Positions 1-9,200 are shown, numbered from the stretch's first letter. The stretch is DNA of 12,500 bases from Actinidia chinensis (GCA_009663005.1 CM018895.1:16034223-16046722), one strand, 5' to 3'. Notes: a model not told the origin generated them from the letters alone. Translations and numbers: made by a program.

Positions 1-1340
1 CTTCATACTAGGTCTTTATTACTTGCATTTTGACCTTGTGTTTTATCCATACGTTGTATTGACTTATATTTGCTAGACAAGAGAAGATGACAAGAAACAA
101 AGATACCATTACTAGTCATGAGTTCACGAATACTCTCACAATTCTTATTCAAGCAACTGCTTCTAAAATTTAGTGATGGTTGTTAAATCCACCAGTACTT
201 GTGTGTGTGAGAGAGAGGAAATAACAATGAGGAGAGCTTACTAATCCAATTTATAGAGAAATAGAGAGAGTAATGGAGACGAGAAGAAGGTGGTTGTGAA
301 GGATGAGAATGGTTGTTTATCACTTGGCAACGAATTCTAAGTTTACAATCTTCTAACTCATATTATTTGTCTCCTAATCCACATTTATCTTAGATTGTGA
401 TGTTTACACTTTTCTTTTATCCAATTGCATTTCTTGTAATCCTCCATATATTACTATATATAAAGTCCTATTTCCTTGCCCTTCTATTTCCACGAGGGAG
501 AGAGAAGAGGGAATGAGGAGTGTTAGGAAATAGGGCCCCTAATTATAGCAATATTTATGCAATTTTGTTTTAAAAATGGTTAATTACAAAAAAATAAAAC
601 TATTTTAGGGATTTTATTTTGGTTTTCTACCCATGAAATGCTCACATGTTAATTTAATATTTTATATTTAACGGATGACTAATGAAAGTACTAAAGTGGC
701 AATTTTCAATAGTTTATGGGAGTTAAGTGACAATAAACAATAGTTTAGGGGAAAAATGCAATTAACCCATTTAATTATTTTAAATTTGGAAAGTACTTTT
801 GATAAAAATACAACCATTTTCTAACTATTTAGGAAACTACCACTGCAGATTTTCAAGATGCGCTTATACATATTTTCAAAATTTGCTTTTATGCAAAATA
901 ACATTTTGAGAACATGATTTTATGCAACCATAAAATTAAATGGCGTGAGAACTATGCCATGTAAAAAGTGCGATTTTAGAATACAATTTTAACCTTATAA
1001 ATCGTATGTTGTAGATATTATTTTGTTAATTGTAATTTTAATTTGCTATTTAATGTAAGTCGCATATTCTGAACACTGAGTTTACAATAACATCGTATTT
1101 ACAAAATACTATTTTATTGTTATGCGAATTCGATTATTATTGTAACTCGCATATTTAGAATGTAGAGTTTGTAATGCAAATACAAATGCAAAAAAAAAAA
1201 AATCAAAAATCAAAAACTTATCACCCACGCGTGTGTATTTTCCTAGGTTTACTTTTGTATTTATATATCTTTTTTATGGCGATGCAAATAAATTAGCATC
1301 ACTCCTTAAAAATACTTTCATTCACAGAATTTATATTTCC
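1..1340. other. Gene-free AT-rich region with decayed repeats
   Basis: I see no open frame with protein-like content on either strand. A strong TATA-like sequence (455-464, + strand) is followed by a pyrimidine-rich stretch and a GA-rich leader-like segment up to about 520, but no coding sequence follows. This arrangement would suit a solo retroelement LTR or a dead promoter. The remainder is AT-rich with the 1055-1175 direct repeat and short homopolymers. Confidence 0.5.
1055..1175. repeat. Diverged direct repeat, about 34 bp, spaced 87 bp
   Basis: GTAAGTCGCATATTCTGAAC at 1055 and GTAACTCGCATATTTAGAAT at 1142 are related, and both continue into GAGTTT..AAT. The region between also has ATGCGA/TCGCAT inverted words. 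It looks like a decayed repeat in a gene-free region. Confidence 0.45.
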
Positions 1341-2040
1341 TTTAGATAAATGACATTGACCTCCTGAGGTTTCTGACAATTTCAGATATCACCCTCTAAA
1401 TCTCTAAAATGGTGGTGACCTCCCATGTCAGATTTGTCTCCTAAACAATGCTAACAGAGGACGGCATTTTCCTTCTTTACTCCTATATATATGAATATGA
1501 TTCATTTACAAGTAGGTATCTACTTCCATAACAGTGAGTGAGGCTTACGACACCGGAGTATTGCGTGATTTCATATTTTAAACTAGAATTAACCAGGATA
1601 ACTCTTCATCTTCTTCTTCATTCATGGTATTCATTATTTTTCTAATACTGTCTACCAGTAACAAATCTATTGTCTCTTGAATAGATTCAAACCTAATCTT
1701 TAATAAATAAAAAAAAGAAAAATAGGTCACACTATGATTCTTGCCTTGCTCGACCAAACCCGCTCTACCGTAACTTGGCTTAGGCTCAAGCTCACCTGAT
1801 TAATAGGAATTGAGCCTAAAAGTTTGAACCCAAAGTCCGGCCCAAAAGAGCCTGCAGCCATAGCCAGCTGAAGCAGGCTCATATCCTCGTTGAATGCCTG
1901 CTAAAGGGTAAAGCAGCCACCCCTTGCCAACGTCACCTATCCATCCCATCAATAGGTTTATGTTTTCAATAACTGTTTATATTCTTTTATCTATTTTTTT
2001 CCTATTTTACAGTACATAATAATAAACCATAGACATGTAG
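1341..2040. other. Intergenic region with dispersed-repeat sequence
   Basis: Around 1350-1440 the text GACCTCCTGAGGTTTCTGAC and the later GGTGACCTCCC resemble a dispersed repeat I have seen in many plant genomes; I cannot name its family. Around 1740-1930 there is a relatively GC-rich stretch with AGGCTC/GAGCCT words that partly recur at 2340-2510. No gene is seen. Confidence 0.4.
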
Positions 2041-2238
2041 GTGCCGTTTGGTAACGATTAAAAACCAATCTTTTTTTAAATTTACTACTAAAAAAGTTCA
2101 ATTTTTTTTTTTACTTTTTTGCTTTCCTGGCTTTACTTTAGTTAAAAATAAACAAAAAAGCAAATAACAAAAAGTAAAAAAACCAACTCTTATAAACTTA
2201 AAAAAAGTCAGCCGAAAAATTAGTATTAAACGGAGCCG
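2041..2238. mobile_element. Hairpin MITE-like element, about 198 bp
   Basis: The left end GTGCCGTTTGGTAACG and the right end AAACGGAGCCG are imperfect inverted repeats. Further matching arms lie inside: CTTTTTTTAAATTTA on the left against the complement of TAAACTTAAAAAAAG on the right, 14 of 15. The termini are flanked by TAG on both sides. A GTTTGGTA-type end is common among plant MITEs. The short duplication would suit a PIF/Harbinger-type element, but the superfamily is not settled. No coding potential is seen. Confidence 0.6.
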
Positions 2239-2690
2239 TAGTCATTTCCTATTTTGTCCAAATAAAATAGACAAGGTCACGTTTATTTCCTTTTTCACAA
2301 GGGTTTGCTGTTTTTATTTTAAAAAACTGAAAAAGAAAAGCCCAAAGCCTGCCCACTGGCCTGAGTCGATGCCTGTACACCCCTGGCCTTGGGGCTGGGC
2401 CTGAGACTTCCCTAGTTTGGGCTGACCCAACCAGACTAATGGCAAGAGTCCGATGAGCCCGGATTGGGCAGCCATAACCCGGTTCTTTTCGGACTGGACG
2501 ATCTAGATTTACATTCTTAGAAGGAAGGATGTCACGAGGGGAGTGTTTGTCTATGGGTGTAGGTGAATGTTTTTGATGTGGATAATTTTTTCTTAAAACT
2601 AAACAAAAAGAAAGAAAGAAAGAAACTAAAATCCTTCAACTCAAAATCTGACCCGTTTATTTTACCTCTCAGACTGGCTTCAAAGTTGGT
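2239..2690. other. Intergenic region, upstream flank of the KCS locus
   Basis: A GC-richer segment at 2340-2510 (GGGCAGCCATAACCC and similar words) resembles 1845-1870 (GCAGCCATAGCC). The two may be halves of one dispersed repeat split by the 2041-2238 hairpin element. If the 2699-3291 element is a late insertion, the ancestral KCS promoter should lie in this stretch. No coding sequence. Confidence 0.4.
2606..2626. repeat. Short (GAAA)n microsatellite
   Basis: About five AAAG units in an A-rich stretch. It is ordinary for plant intergenic DNA. Confidence 0.8.
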
Positions 2691-2698
2691 AAGCAACG
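2691..2698. repeat. Left target-site duplication AAGCAACG
   Basis: This 8-bp sequence is repeated exactly at 3292-3299, on the other side of the inverted-repeat element. Deleting the element plus one copy gives a continuous predicted empty site, GTAAGCAACGCTCAGAC. Confidence 0.7.
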
Positions 2699-3291
2699 GA
2701 TTTTGATCCTCTCTATTACTCCTAATATAATGAGGAGGTCAATTATACTAAAATTACATCATTTTACACTAAAAATATATCGTTTTATATTAGATAGTAT
2801 AAGAGACTCAATAATTCGCTCTTCCTTTTTTTTTATCTCTTCTTGTTTTAGGTCGTACTCTCTAAACTTTATTTTTTACAAAAAAGTAGTAAATCTAAAT
2901 TAATAAAAAATAAAATATCTAATAATATGTATTTGGGTATTTTTATTTTTTAAATAAAAAATAATAGTTTAAATTTTCGATCCAATATTCAATAAAATTT
3001 GAAAAAGTAAAAAAAATACCAAAAAAGTAAAAAAATTGCACTAAAGATAAAAATAATCTAAAAATAAATTATTTAGCAACATTGTTAATTTTTTTGTATA
3101 AAAAATATTATAAATATACTTGTCAAACAATAATATATTTTTATATCTGTCAAATAAATAATGTATCATGAATTCTTGATGAATTCTAATAAAAGACTCA
3201 AAGTTATCTACTTTATTTATATAAAACGACATAGTTTTAGTCGTAATTTTAGTGCAATGTCTCTCTTTTACACCCAGGATCATAATCCGCC
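2699..3291. mobile_element. 0.6-kb inverted-repeat element (MITE or non-autonomous DNA transposon)
   Basis: The ends are inverted copies of each other. GGATTTTGATCCT at 2698 pairs with the complement of 3276-3288 (12 of 13). ACTAAAATTAC at 2747-2757 pairs with 3243-3253 (11 of 11). A 22-bp block at 2769-2790 pairs with 3219-3240 (20 of 22). These blocks are separated by small indels. The 8-bp direct repeat AAGCAACG flanks both sides (2691-2698 and 3292-3299), as expected of a target-site duplication. The interior is very AT-rich and encodes nothing recognisable. An 8-bp duplication suggests hAT; long imperfect arms would also fit a Mutator-like element. The family is unresolved. Confidence 0.75.
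3218..3226 (+). promoter_or_regulatory. Candidate TATA box of the KCS gene
   Basis: TATATAAAA lies about 30 bp upstream of the estimated transcription start and about 110 bp upstream of the GA/CT-rich leader. It falls within the right inverted-repeat arm of the transposon-like element at 2699-3291. If it is used, the core promoter is transposon-derived. The surrounding DNA is AT-rich, so chance TATA matches are common. Confidence 0.45.
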
Positions 3292-3299
3292 AAGCAACG
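3292..3299. repeat. Right target-site duplication AAGCAACG
   Basis: Exact copy of 2691-2698. It sits just before the GA-rich leader of the KCS gene. Confidence 0.7.
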
Positions 3300-3421
3300 C
3301 TCAGACAGAGAGAGACTGAGCGAGAGCGAGAGTCATGGCAACAGACGGCTTCCCGTGTTTTTCTCATCTCAAATATTGCCTCACCGCTCTCACTCTCAAC
3401 TTTTCCCAATGTATCCATTCA

Positions 3422-3448
<27 letters not shown>
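3422..3448 (+). repeat. (TC)n microsatellite in the KCS leader
   Basis: About 13 uninterrupted TC units lie in the putative first exon. The tract is stop-free in every frame. It is probably polymorphic in length, and its length sets whether the upstream ATG at 3335 is in frame with KCS. Confidence 0.95.
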
Positions 3449-3452
<4 letters not shown>

Positions 3453-3504
3453 GGCTTTTCTATGTAGATTCAGGCAAACTGGGTTGTGAGATTCCAAATT
3501 CAAG

Positions 3505-4472
3505 GTACATTCTTTGTCATGGATTCGGTGAATTGCTGCTAATTAGTGGAAAACGACTTGGGTTTTGTTTGATTACCCATTTTCTGTAATGTACTTCTTG
3601 TACGAATGATTTTTTGGGGTGTGTGTGATCTTGGGCATGGATTTATTGAGATTTAGCTAGATTACAGAATCAGATATGCTTATAAAATCGTGAAAGAAAC
3701 ATAAATTATCTTTCCAGTGGCTTGATGTTTTTTAGCTTGAGGTGTGTGGATTTAGTTTTCCATTGAGCTACGTTGAATAGTTGGGGTTTAGTTTTCAGAA
3801 TGGGTTTTGCTTTGCATAAGAGTTTTCAGAAAATTTGTTGGGTCCATTGTTTTTAAACTTTTTGTTTTATGAAAATTTTTCAAAAAAAAGAAAAAGATTG
3901 TATTTTTGAGAAAATATTAAAAAGATATCTTCAAATTTTCAAAAAAATAAAAAAAATGAATATTATATGAAAACAATGAATGTTTTTATTCTCAAAACCA
4001 ATTTATAAAACTTTTTATGATTTAAAAATTGTACCAAACAGGTAATTGTTTTTTGTTTTTTTGTTTTTAGCTATTATAACTATTTTGATCATAAACTCTG
4101 CTTCTTACAATTTTCAGGATCAATTTTGCATACCCTTTTTCAGAAATTGGTTTTGAAAATAAAACATTCACCTTTTTCATTCTTTCTGATGTTTTTTTTA
4201 TACAAATTTCCAGGGAACAAGTTTTGATAACCGCTAAACAAACAAATTTTTGAAAATTCCCAAAATATCAACCAGATAGTTATAAACACATTTTTTTTTT
4301 TTTTTACATATTCCCCCCCCCCCCCCTCTCTCTCAACTTCACATATTAGATGGATTGCCAATCTCAAAGCCTTCTCCAATCTATTTTACTTGTGATTGAA
4401 ATTGCTTGTATTTATCTTAACTCTTTTGTACCATATAATTTCATCTCACTCACTCAATTAATTTTCTAACAG
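3505..4472 (+). other. Probable 5' leader intron of the KCS gene
   Basis: The donor AAG|GTACAT and the acceptor TTTTCTAACAG|G, just 4 nt before the KCS start codon, bracket a 968-bp T-rich stretch with no protein-coding signal. Leader introns of this kind are common in plants and often raise expression. Inside it are an imperfect inverted repeat (3978-4004 with 4144-4169), a 15-T run (4291-4305) and a 14-C run followed by (TC)4 (4313-4334). The acceptor is convincing; the paired donor is the best candidate I see but is not proven. Confidence 0.65.
3978..4169. repeat. Inverted repeat inside the KCS leader intron
   Basis: The arm 3978-4004 (GAATGTTTTTATTCTCAAAA and on) is complementary to 4144-4169 (AAATTGGTTTTGAAAATAAA and on), with one mismatch and a one-base bulge around a loop of about 139 nt. 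The flanks are also weakly complementary. The loop contains a GTACCAAACAGG stretch like a MITE end. It is probably an old transposon relic. Confidence 0.5.
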
Positions 4473-4476
4473 GAAA

Positions 4477-6224
4477 ATGACAGAATCAAAGATAAACACA
4501 CCCTTGATCCCACCTTCATCACACAATCTCCCAGATTTCAAAAAGTCCATTGAGCTCAAATATGTCAAACTTGGATACCATTACCTCATCACCCATGGAA
4601 TGTACCTCTTTCTCTCTCCTCTTGTGGTCATTTTTGCTGCAAACCTCTCCACATTCTCTCTCCAAGACCTCCAGGACCTTTGGAATAGCCTTCAATACAA
4701 TCTTATTTCGGTGGTCCTTTGTTCAAGTCTTCTCGTGCTTTTGTCCACAATTTACATTGTCACTCGGCATCGCCCTGTATACCTCGTGGACTTCTCTTGT
4801 TATAAGCCTGGCGATGACCGGAAATGCACGATGAAGATGTTTGTGGATCAATCTCGGTTAACAGGTGAATTCACGGAAGAAAACCTCCAATTCCAACGGA
4901 AAATCCTTGAAAGATCCGGGCTTGGGAATTCGACTTACCTTCCCCAGGGTGTCCTAAACATTCCCCCGAATCCATCTATGAAAGAAGCGAGAAAAGAAGC
5001 GGAAGCTGTGATGTTTGGTGCTATTGATGAGCTTTTAGCGAAGACCAATGTTAAACCGAAAGACATTGGAATCCTAATTGTCAATTGTAGCCTCTTTAAC
5101 CCGACCCCATCGTTGTCTGCTATGGTCATCAACCACTACAAGCTCAGGGGAAATATCGTAAGCTACAATTTGGGCGGGATGGGTTGCAGCGCAGGGCTAA
5201 TATCCGTCGATCTTGCTAAAAGGTTGCTTCAGGACCATCCTAATTCTTATGCTCTTGTTATCAGTATGGAGAACATCACTTTGAATTGGTATTTTGGAAA
5301 TGACCGGTCGAAGCTCGTTTCAAATTGCTTGTTTCGAATGGGAGGGGCTGCACTACTCTTATCCAATCGATGGTACTACCTCGTTTTACTTTATATTGAT
5401 GTTTCTATTTTCACTTCAAATTTTCATTTTTCCTTGGTATAAACCACTATTTGATTTTGTATGGGTTAAAAAGTGGTACAAATTTTGGAAAGAACTAAAG
5501 TAGCAGATTCGATAAAGGAAGACTAAGATAAAACTTGATTTCTTGATTTTGACGAAGCGTAAGATAAAACTCAATCTTTTTAATCAGGTCTGAGAGAAGA
5601 AGATCCAAATATCGATTGGTACATACTGTGAGGACCCACAAGGGCGCTGACGATAAGTGCTTCGCCTGTGTGACACAAGAAGAGGACTCTAACGGGAGGA
5701 TCGGTGTTTCTTTATCAAAGGAGCTCATGGCTGTCGCCGGTGATGCTTTAAAGACCAACATTACTACTTTAGGGCCCCTTGTTCTTCCGATGTCTGAACA
5801 ATTACTTTTCTTTGCGACGTTGGTTGGTAGGAAGATTTTCAAGATGAAGATCAAGCCTTATATTCCAGATTTCAAACTAGCTTTCGAGCATTTCTGCATT
5901 CATGCCGGGGGAAGAGCTGTTTTGGATGAATTGGAGAAGAATTTGCAGCTCTCCAATTGGCAAATGGAGCCATCGAGGATGACACTTTACCGGTTTGGTA
6001 ACACCTCGAGCAGCTCTCTATGGTATGAGTTGGCTTATACTGAAGCGAAGGGGAGGGTGAAGAGGGGAGATAGAATATGGCAAATAGCGTTCGGATCAGG
6101 GTTTAAATGTAATAGTGCTGTGTGGAAGGCACTTAGGAGGGTAAATCCGGCAAAAGAGAAGAACCCGTGGCTCGATGAGATTGACTGCTTCCCTGTAGAT
6201 GTCCCGAAGGTGTCGGTCATCTGA
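4477..6224 (+). CDS. KCS11: 3-ketoacyl-CoA synthase (KCS11-like), two coding exons
   Basis: The coding sequence joins 4477-5372 to 5588-6224, giving 510 residues, about the usual KCS length. The family condenses malonyl-CoA with long-chain acyl-CoA, the first and chain-length-determining step of very-long-chain fatty acid elongation at the ER. Two N-terminal hydrophobic segments (about residues 37-58 and 76-95) fit the usual membrane anchor. The FAE1/CUT1-type condensing domain (about 98-390) carries the nucleophile C237 in GGMGCSAG. The C-terminal ACP-synthase-III-like domain holds H404 (FCIHAGG) and N437 ([10 protein letters not shown]). The 167- and 200-residue spacings from the Cys agree with the FAE1 triad (C223/H391/N424) as I recall it. 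The N-terminal LPDFKKS and C-terminal VPKVS resemble KCS11 rather than the KCS4/KCS9 type. The ATG has A at -3 and lies 4 nt after a likely leader-intron acceptor. The frame is intact. Family membership is near certain; orthology to KCS11 is from memory, and substrate chain length cannot be read from sequence. Confidence 0.96.
5373..5587 (+). other. Intron of the KCS gene (215 bp, phase 2)
   Basis: The first exon reads KCS-like up to ...LLLSNR and then turns into unrelated sequence with a stop at 5440-5442. Splicing TG|GTACTA at 5372/5373 to TTTTTAATCAG|GTCTGAG at 5587/5588 restores a Trp codon (W299) and the family-like continuation [11 protein letters not shown]. The intron is T-rich with a short pyrimidine stretch before the acceptor, as in plants. 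It contains a 12-bp direct repeat (TAAGATAAAACT at 5524 and 5560). The coding continuity makes these boundaries well supported. Confidence 0.93.
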
Positions 6225-8255
6225 ACTCAAAATGGTAATTTTTCAACATTTACAGCTATATATATTTTGGTGATGAGGGGATCTTTAGTCATTGGTTAAT
6301 TTTGTTCAGAACCTTCAATTTTTCTCAACATTTTTGTTCACAAAACATTGGGCTATTTGATTTGGTATTGTTTGGATTAGTGAGACTGGATGCAGATGAC
6401 ATCCAAAAAATGATGGCCATTCCATTTCAATTTAGATGGTGCATGTTATGACTCTTAAATTGCAAAATTATACATATATTCCTCAAAATGATATTCCCGT
6501 TGTTCACCATCATCTATGCTAATGGCAACCGATTCTGCTCCTCCTCAATCGGAATGATGAACCAGGGAGAGTCGTGTGCTTTTTGAAGATCTTCCAACTA
6601 ATAAGTACAACGAGAGCCCAATTTAAGGTCGAAATCAACACATTTCGTGTATCCCTAAATCCAAAGAATGCATATTTCACTAACTTGAAAAAAAAAGTAC
6701 AACGCAGAACTCCTGGACGCTATTTCGAGAGCATAGTTCAATGTAGCAAAAATTTAAAAACCCAATTTAGAAATGCCAAATATTGATCCATTAGAAATAG
6801 GTAGATTAGAGATTAGAGAGTGAATTGGTGAAGAAATCTTGCAGCTGGACAAAGTTAGAAGAAAACGGAACTTCTTCCATGCTTTAGATTATACCATGTT
6901 AATAGTGTATCCCTAATCCATATGGCAGGTGGCTTTGCCCTTGTGGTTTAAACATTAGAATGCACATGCGATGCATGTTTAATAACTACAATAGTTTTTG
7001 TGAATGTGGTTGAGATACATTTAACGACGTAGAAGAGTGGTCGGACAAAGGGGAAGCCAACTTGCACGTGTCCTTCCTTTGATTCAACTCTTCATATGAT
7101 GTCGTATCATGAGATTGAATGTGGTAGTTGCGAAGGGTAGTTATTGTGATACAAGCTCCAAGGAGCCAATAGTCATAAGGTCAACATCCTCACTGTCTCA
7201 AGACTAGTCAAGTTGGACACCCTTGAGGTGGGTTTGGCCGAGCAAACCTTGACGATCCTCAACTCTAGCCTTCAAGCCACTTATCCTCCTCGTGGTCCTG
7301 AGCGGAGTCTTGGGCCATGCCTAAAGACCAGGCTTTCGAGTAGGATTAGAGGGATACCATGAGTGGGTATCACTTGGGGTTGGTTACATGGTGATGTAAC
7401 GAGTGTTCTCACCTGGATGACCATGCAGTGCGAGTGGAAGTCCACACCCACAGCAAGATATTTACCCTGACATACAATGCTTGATTAGTGACCAATTTTT
7501 CTCATTAGGGGGGCAGAAACAATCAGAGCAACCGTGGCAATGGCAAAAAACATTATGCCTACTTCCTACTCGAATCAGTCATGTATGTCAACCTAATCAA
7601 CTCTCCCGTCACCAGCACTACAGACAACCACCATTACTTCCACCACCCAGTGATCATCATCCATTTCCTCTCAATTTATATTGCCACAGACCAATGCCAG
7701 ATACTACTGTTAACGCCTGCCAATATCAATCTACTGCAACTTCCTTAAAAAAAAACACAGTCAAAGTTTTCGTTGTAACATCTTCAATCTATCAGCTTCT
7801 CTTGCATTATGACTGAACCTATCCGTCTGTCCTCACTGCTGGCTCACCAGCATCACTGGTGATAGTTACTTTTTTCTCTCCGACATTAACAGGGAAACAA
7901 GTATCAAGCACCACTTTCACTTCAATTTGTGCAAACCGCTAAGACAAAGTTGACCTGCCACCTTTTCTATTCTTTCCCCGTAATGAACCAACAACCTGCA
8001 GTTCAAGCATCAGTGTCTTTGCGGTGTGTGCAAGACCACCATTCGTTGATGATGCCACCTCTATAAACCAATTTCACTGTGCTTTCAGCTAATTGGATGA
8101 ATATCACTCTAATAGTCTCCTTTTAGGATGGCGGGTTTAAGACGTCCAAGAGAGATGAATCATGAATGGTAATAAGTGGTGACAGGGATCGTGAGGTGGT
8201 GGATTTGGGCAAGTTGCAAAAAATTGGGGATTCTTTGTTGTATTAACTTCGGGCC
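6225..8255. other. Intergenic region after the KCS gene
   Basis: The KCS 3' untranslated region occupies the first few hundred bases, but I see no canonical AATAAA. From about 6950 to 8200 base composition is more balanced and short open stretches occur on both strands, for example around 7560-7816 with an HQHYRQPPLLPPPSDHHPF-like reading. None has a plausible start, family motif or sustained frame. This may be decayed transposon or gene-remnant DNA; I do not recognise it. Confidence 0.45.
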
Positions 8256-8258
8256 TTA

Positions 8259-8402
8259 GGCTGAATTTGGATCAAGGATTTGGTGAGGAAAAAAAAAGAA
8301 ATGAAAAAGTTGGAGGATCCAACTCTTCAGTACCGTTAGATTCTCTAGCTTTTCTCTTTCTTTTTCATTTTCCCTCACCAAAAACATAATCCAAACACAG
8401 CC
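8259..8402. mobile_element. Tourist-like MITE (PIF/Harbinger type), 144 bp
   Basis: The element runs from GGCTGAATTTGGAT to ATCCAAACACAGCC, a 14-bp terminal inverted repeat with 2 mismatches. TTA lies on both sides (8256-8258 and 8403-8405), matching the 3-bp TTA/TAA target duplication of PIF/Harbinger elements. The arms extend inward: TTTGGTGAGG on the left pairs with CCCTCACCAAA on the right, followed by purine/pyrimidine-rich complementary arms. There is no open reading frame. The GGCTGTGTTTGGAT end is a familiar Tourist-type terminus. Confidence 0.85.
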
Positions 8403-8405
8403 TTA

Positions 8406-9200
8406 GAGAAACAAAATCAATAAAAGGAAGAGAAGAAAGAGAAGGCTAGTTTGATTGACATGTGGTTGTGTAAACCTAGAGGGAAACCAAATAAATAGAA
8501 CATGTGATTATGCATATGGGTTGATCAGTTTGTGTAAATTACATTTTAATCCAAGAAGGGAATAGGGGCATTATATTCAGGAGACCTGGTCAATTCGAGT
8601 ATACAGTCCGTTTAATATAAATCATAGTGGAGGTTATGCTAAGGCAGACAGAGAGAGGAAGCGAGCAAAATGGCCACGACCCTAATCTCACAATGGCAAG
8701 AGCCATAAGCAACTCTCAATTTCATCAATCAAGTCTGACTAATACAATACCAATCTCCTTATTTATAGCCTAACAACGGAAACAAATAGGAAACTTCATA
8801 ATAACCTAACTAAATAGATGCAATTAGACTCATACAAAGTTTGAACAAAGATAAGAGGCTACCGTGTTGAAAATCTGGGCTTCACCTGCGGCTTCCAAAG
8901 TGAATAATTGCGCTCCAATCAGTCAAGGGCTGTGTCATCAGGTCACTTCGTATTTTTAAAGGTGCCGAGGTCTAAGTGTCATTTCGCCATACATCAGGAT
9001 GGGCAAAATTAAGCACCTGATTTTTGTCTCATAAATCACAATGTTGAACTATGACTCTACTGCCAACCTTGTAGATGGTAATCAATAAATATAAATAAAT
9101 AATCGAAAGAAGAAACAATCGATATAAATTTGAAAAGTGGAACAATCTTCACTCCTGCGTATACAGGAAAAACAGCTAAACACATCAGCAACAAAGGCAT
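8406..9200. other. Intergenic region with a possible LTR fragment on the - strand
   Basis: On the - strand around 8758-8770 GGCTATAAATAAGGAG is followed by a leader-like stretch ending in a pyrimidine-rich CCTCTCTCTGTCTGCC near 8645. This TATA-plus-leader layout with no coding sequence beyond resembles the promoter half of a retrotransposon LTR. I could not find paired TG...CA ends or a target duplication. Otherwise nothing is seen. Confidence 0.3.

Larger units (their letters stand above)
3250..3504 (+). other. Probable non-coding first exon (5' leader) of the KCS gene
   Basis: This stretch is rich in GA and CT, typical of plant 5' leaders. It lies about 30 bp downstream of a TATA box and ends at a strong donor, TTCAAG|GTACAT, at 3504/3505. 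The start near 3250 is estimated from the TATA distance only. The leader contains three upstream ATGs: at 3257 (20 codons, stop 3317-3319), at 3335 (strong context, G at -3 and +4, no stop before the donor) and at 3409 (26 codons, stop 3487-3489). These could restrain or alter translation of the main frame. No transcript data are available to me. Confidence 0.6.

Noticed and set aside
1815..1840. tRNA B-box-like GGGTTCAAAC on the - strand
   Set aside because: No matching A box, acceptor stem or cloverleaf could be found around it, so it is neither a tRNA nor a supported SINE.
2703..2903. 66-codon open frame on the + strand
   Set aside because: It lies inside the AT-rich inverted-repeat element, has no ATG-start context of note, and encodes only Ile/Ser/Phe-rich sequence.
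3041..3418. 125-codon open frame on the - strand
   Set aside because: It runs antisense across the inverted-repeat element and the KCS leader. Its content is low-complexity, with no family motif.
5371..5442. KCS first exon read through to a 321-residue truncated protein
   Set aside because: A GT donor at 5373 and a CAG acceptor at 5587 restore the family sequence exactly, so this is an intron and not a premature stop.
5495..5854. 119-codon frame antisense to KCS exon 2
   Set aside because: The sense strand encodes conserved KCS sequence here; the antisense frame is a shadow.
7481..7816. 111-codon frame with His/Pro-rich content
   Set aside because: It has no ATG at its start and no recognisable domain, and the neighbouring DNA has stops in all frames. 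At most it is a remnant.
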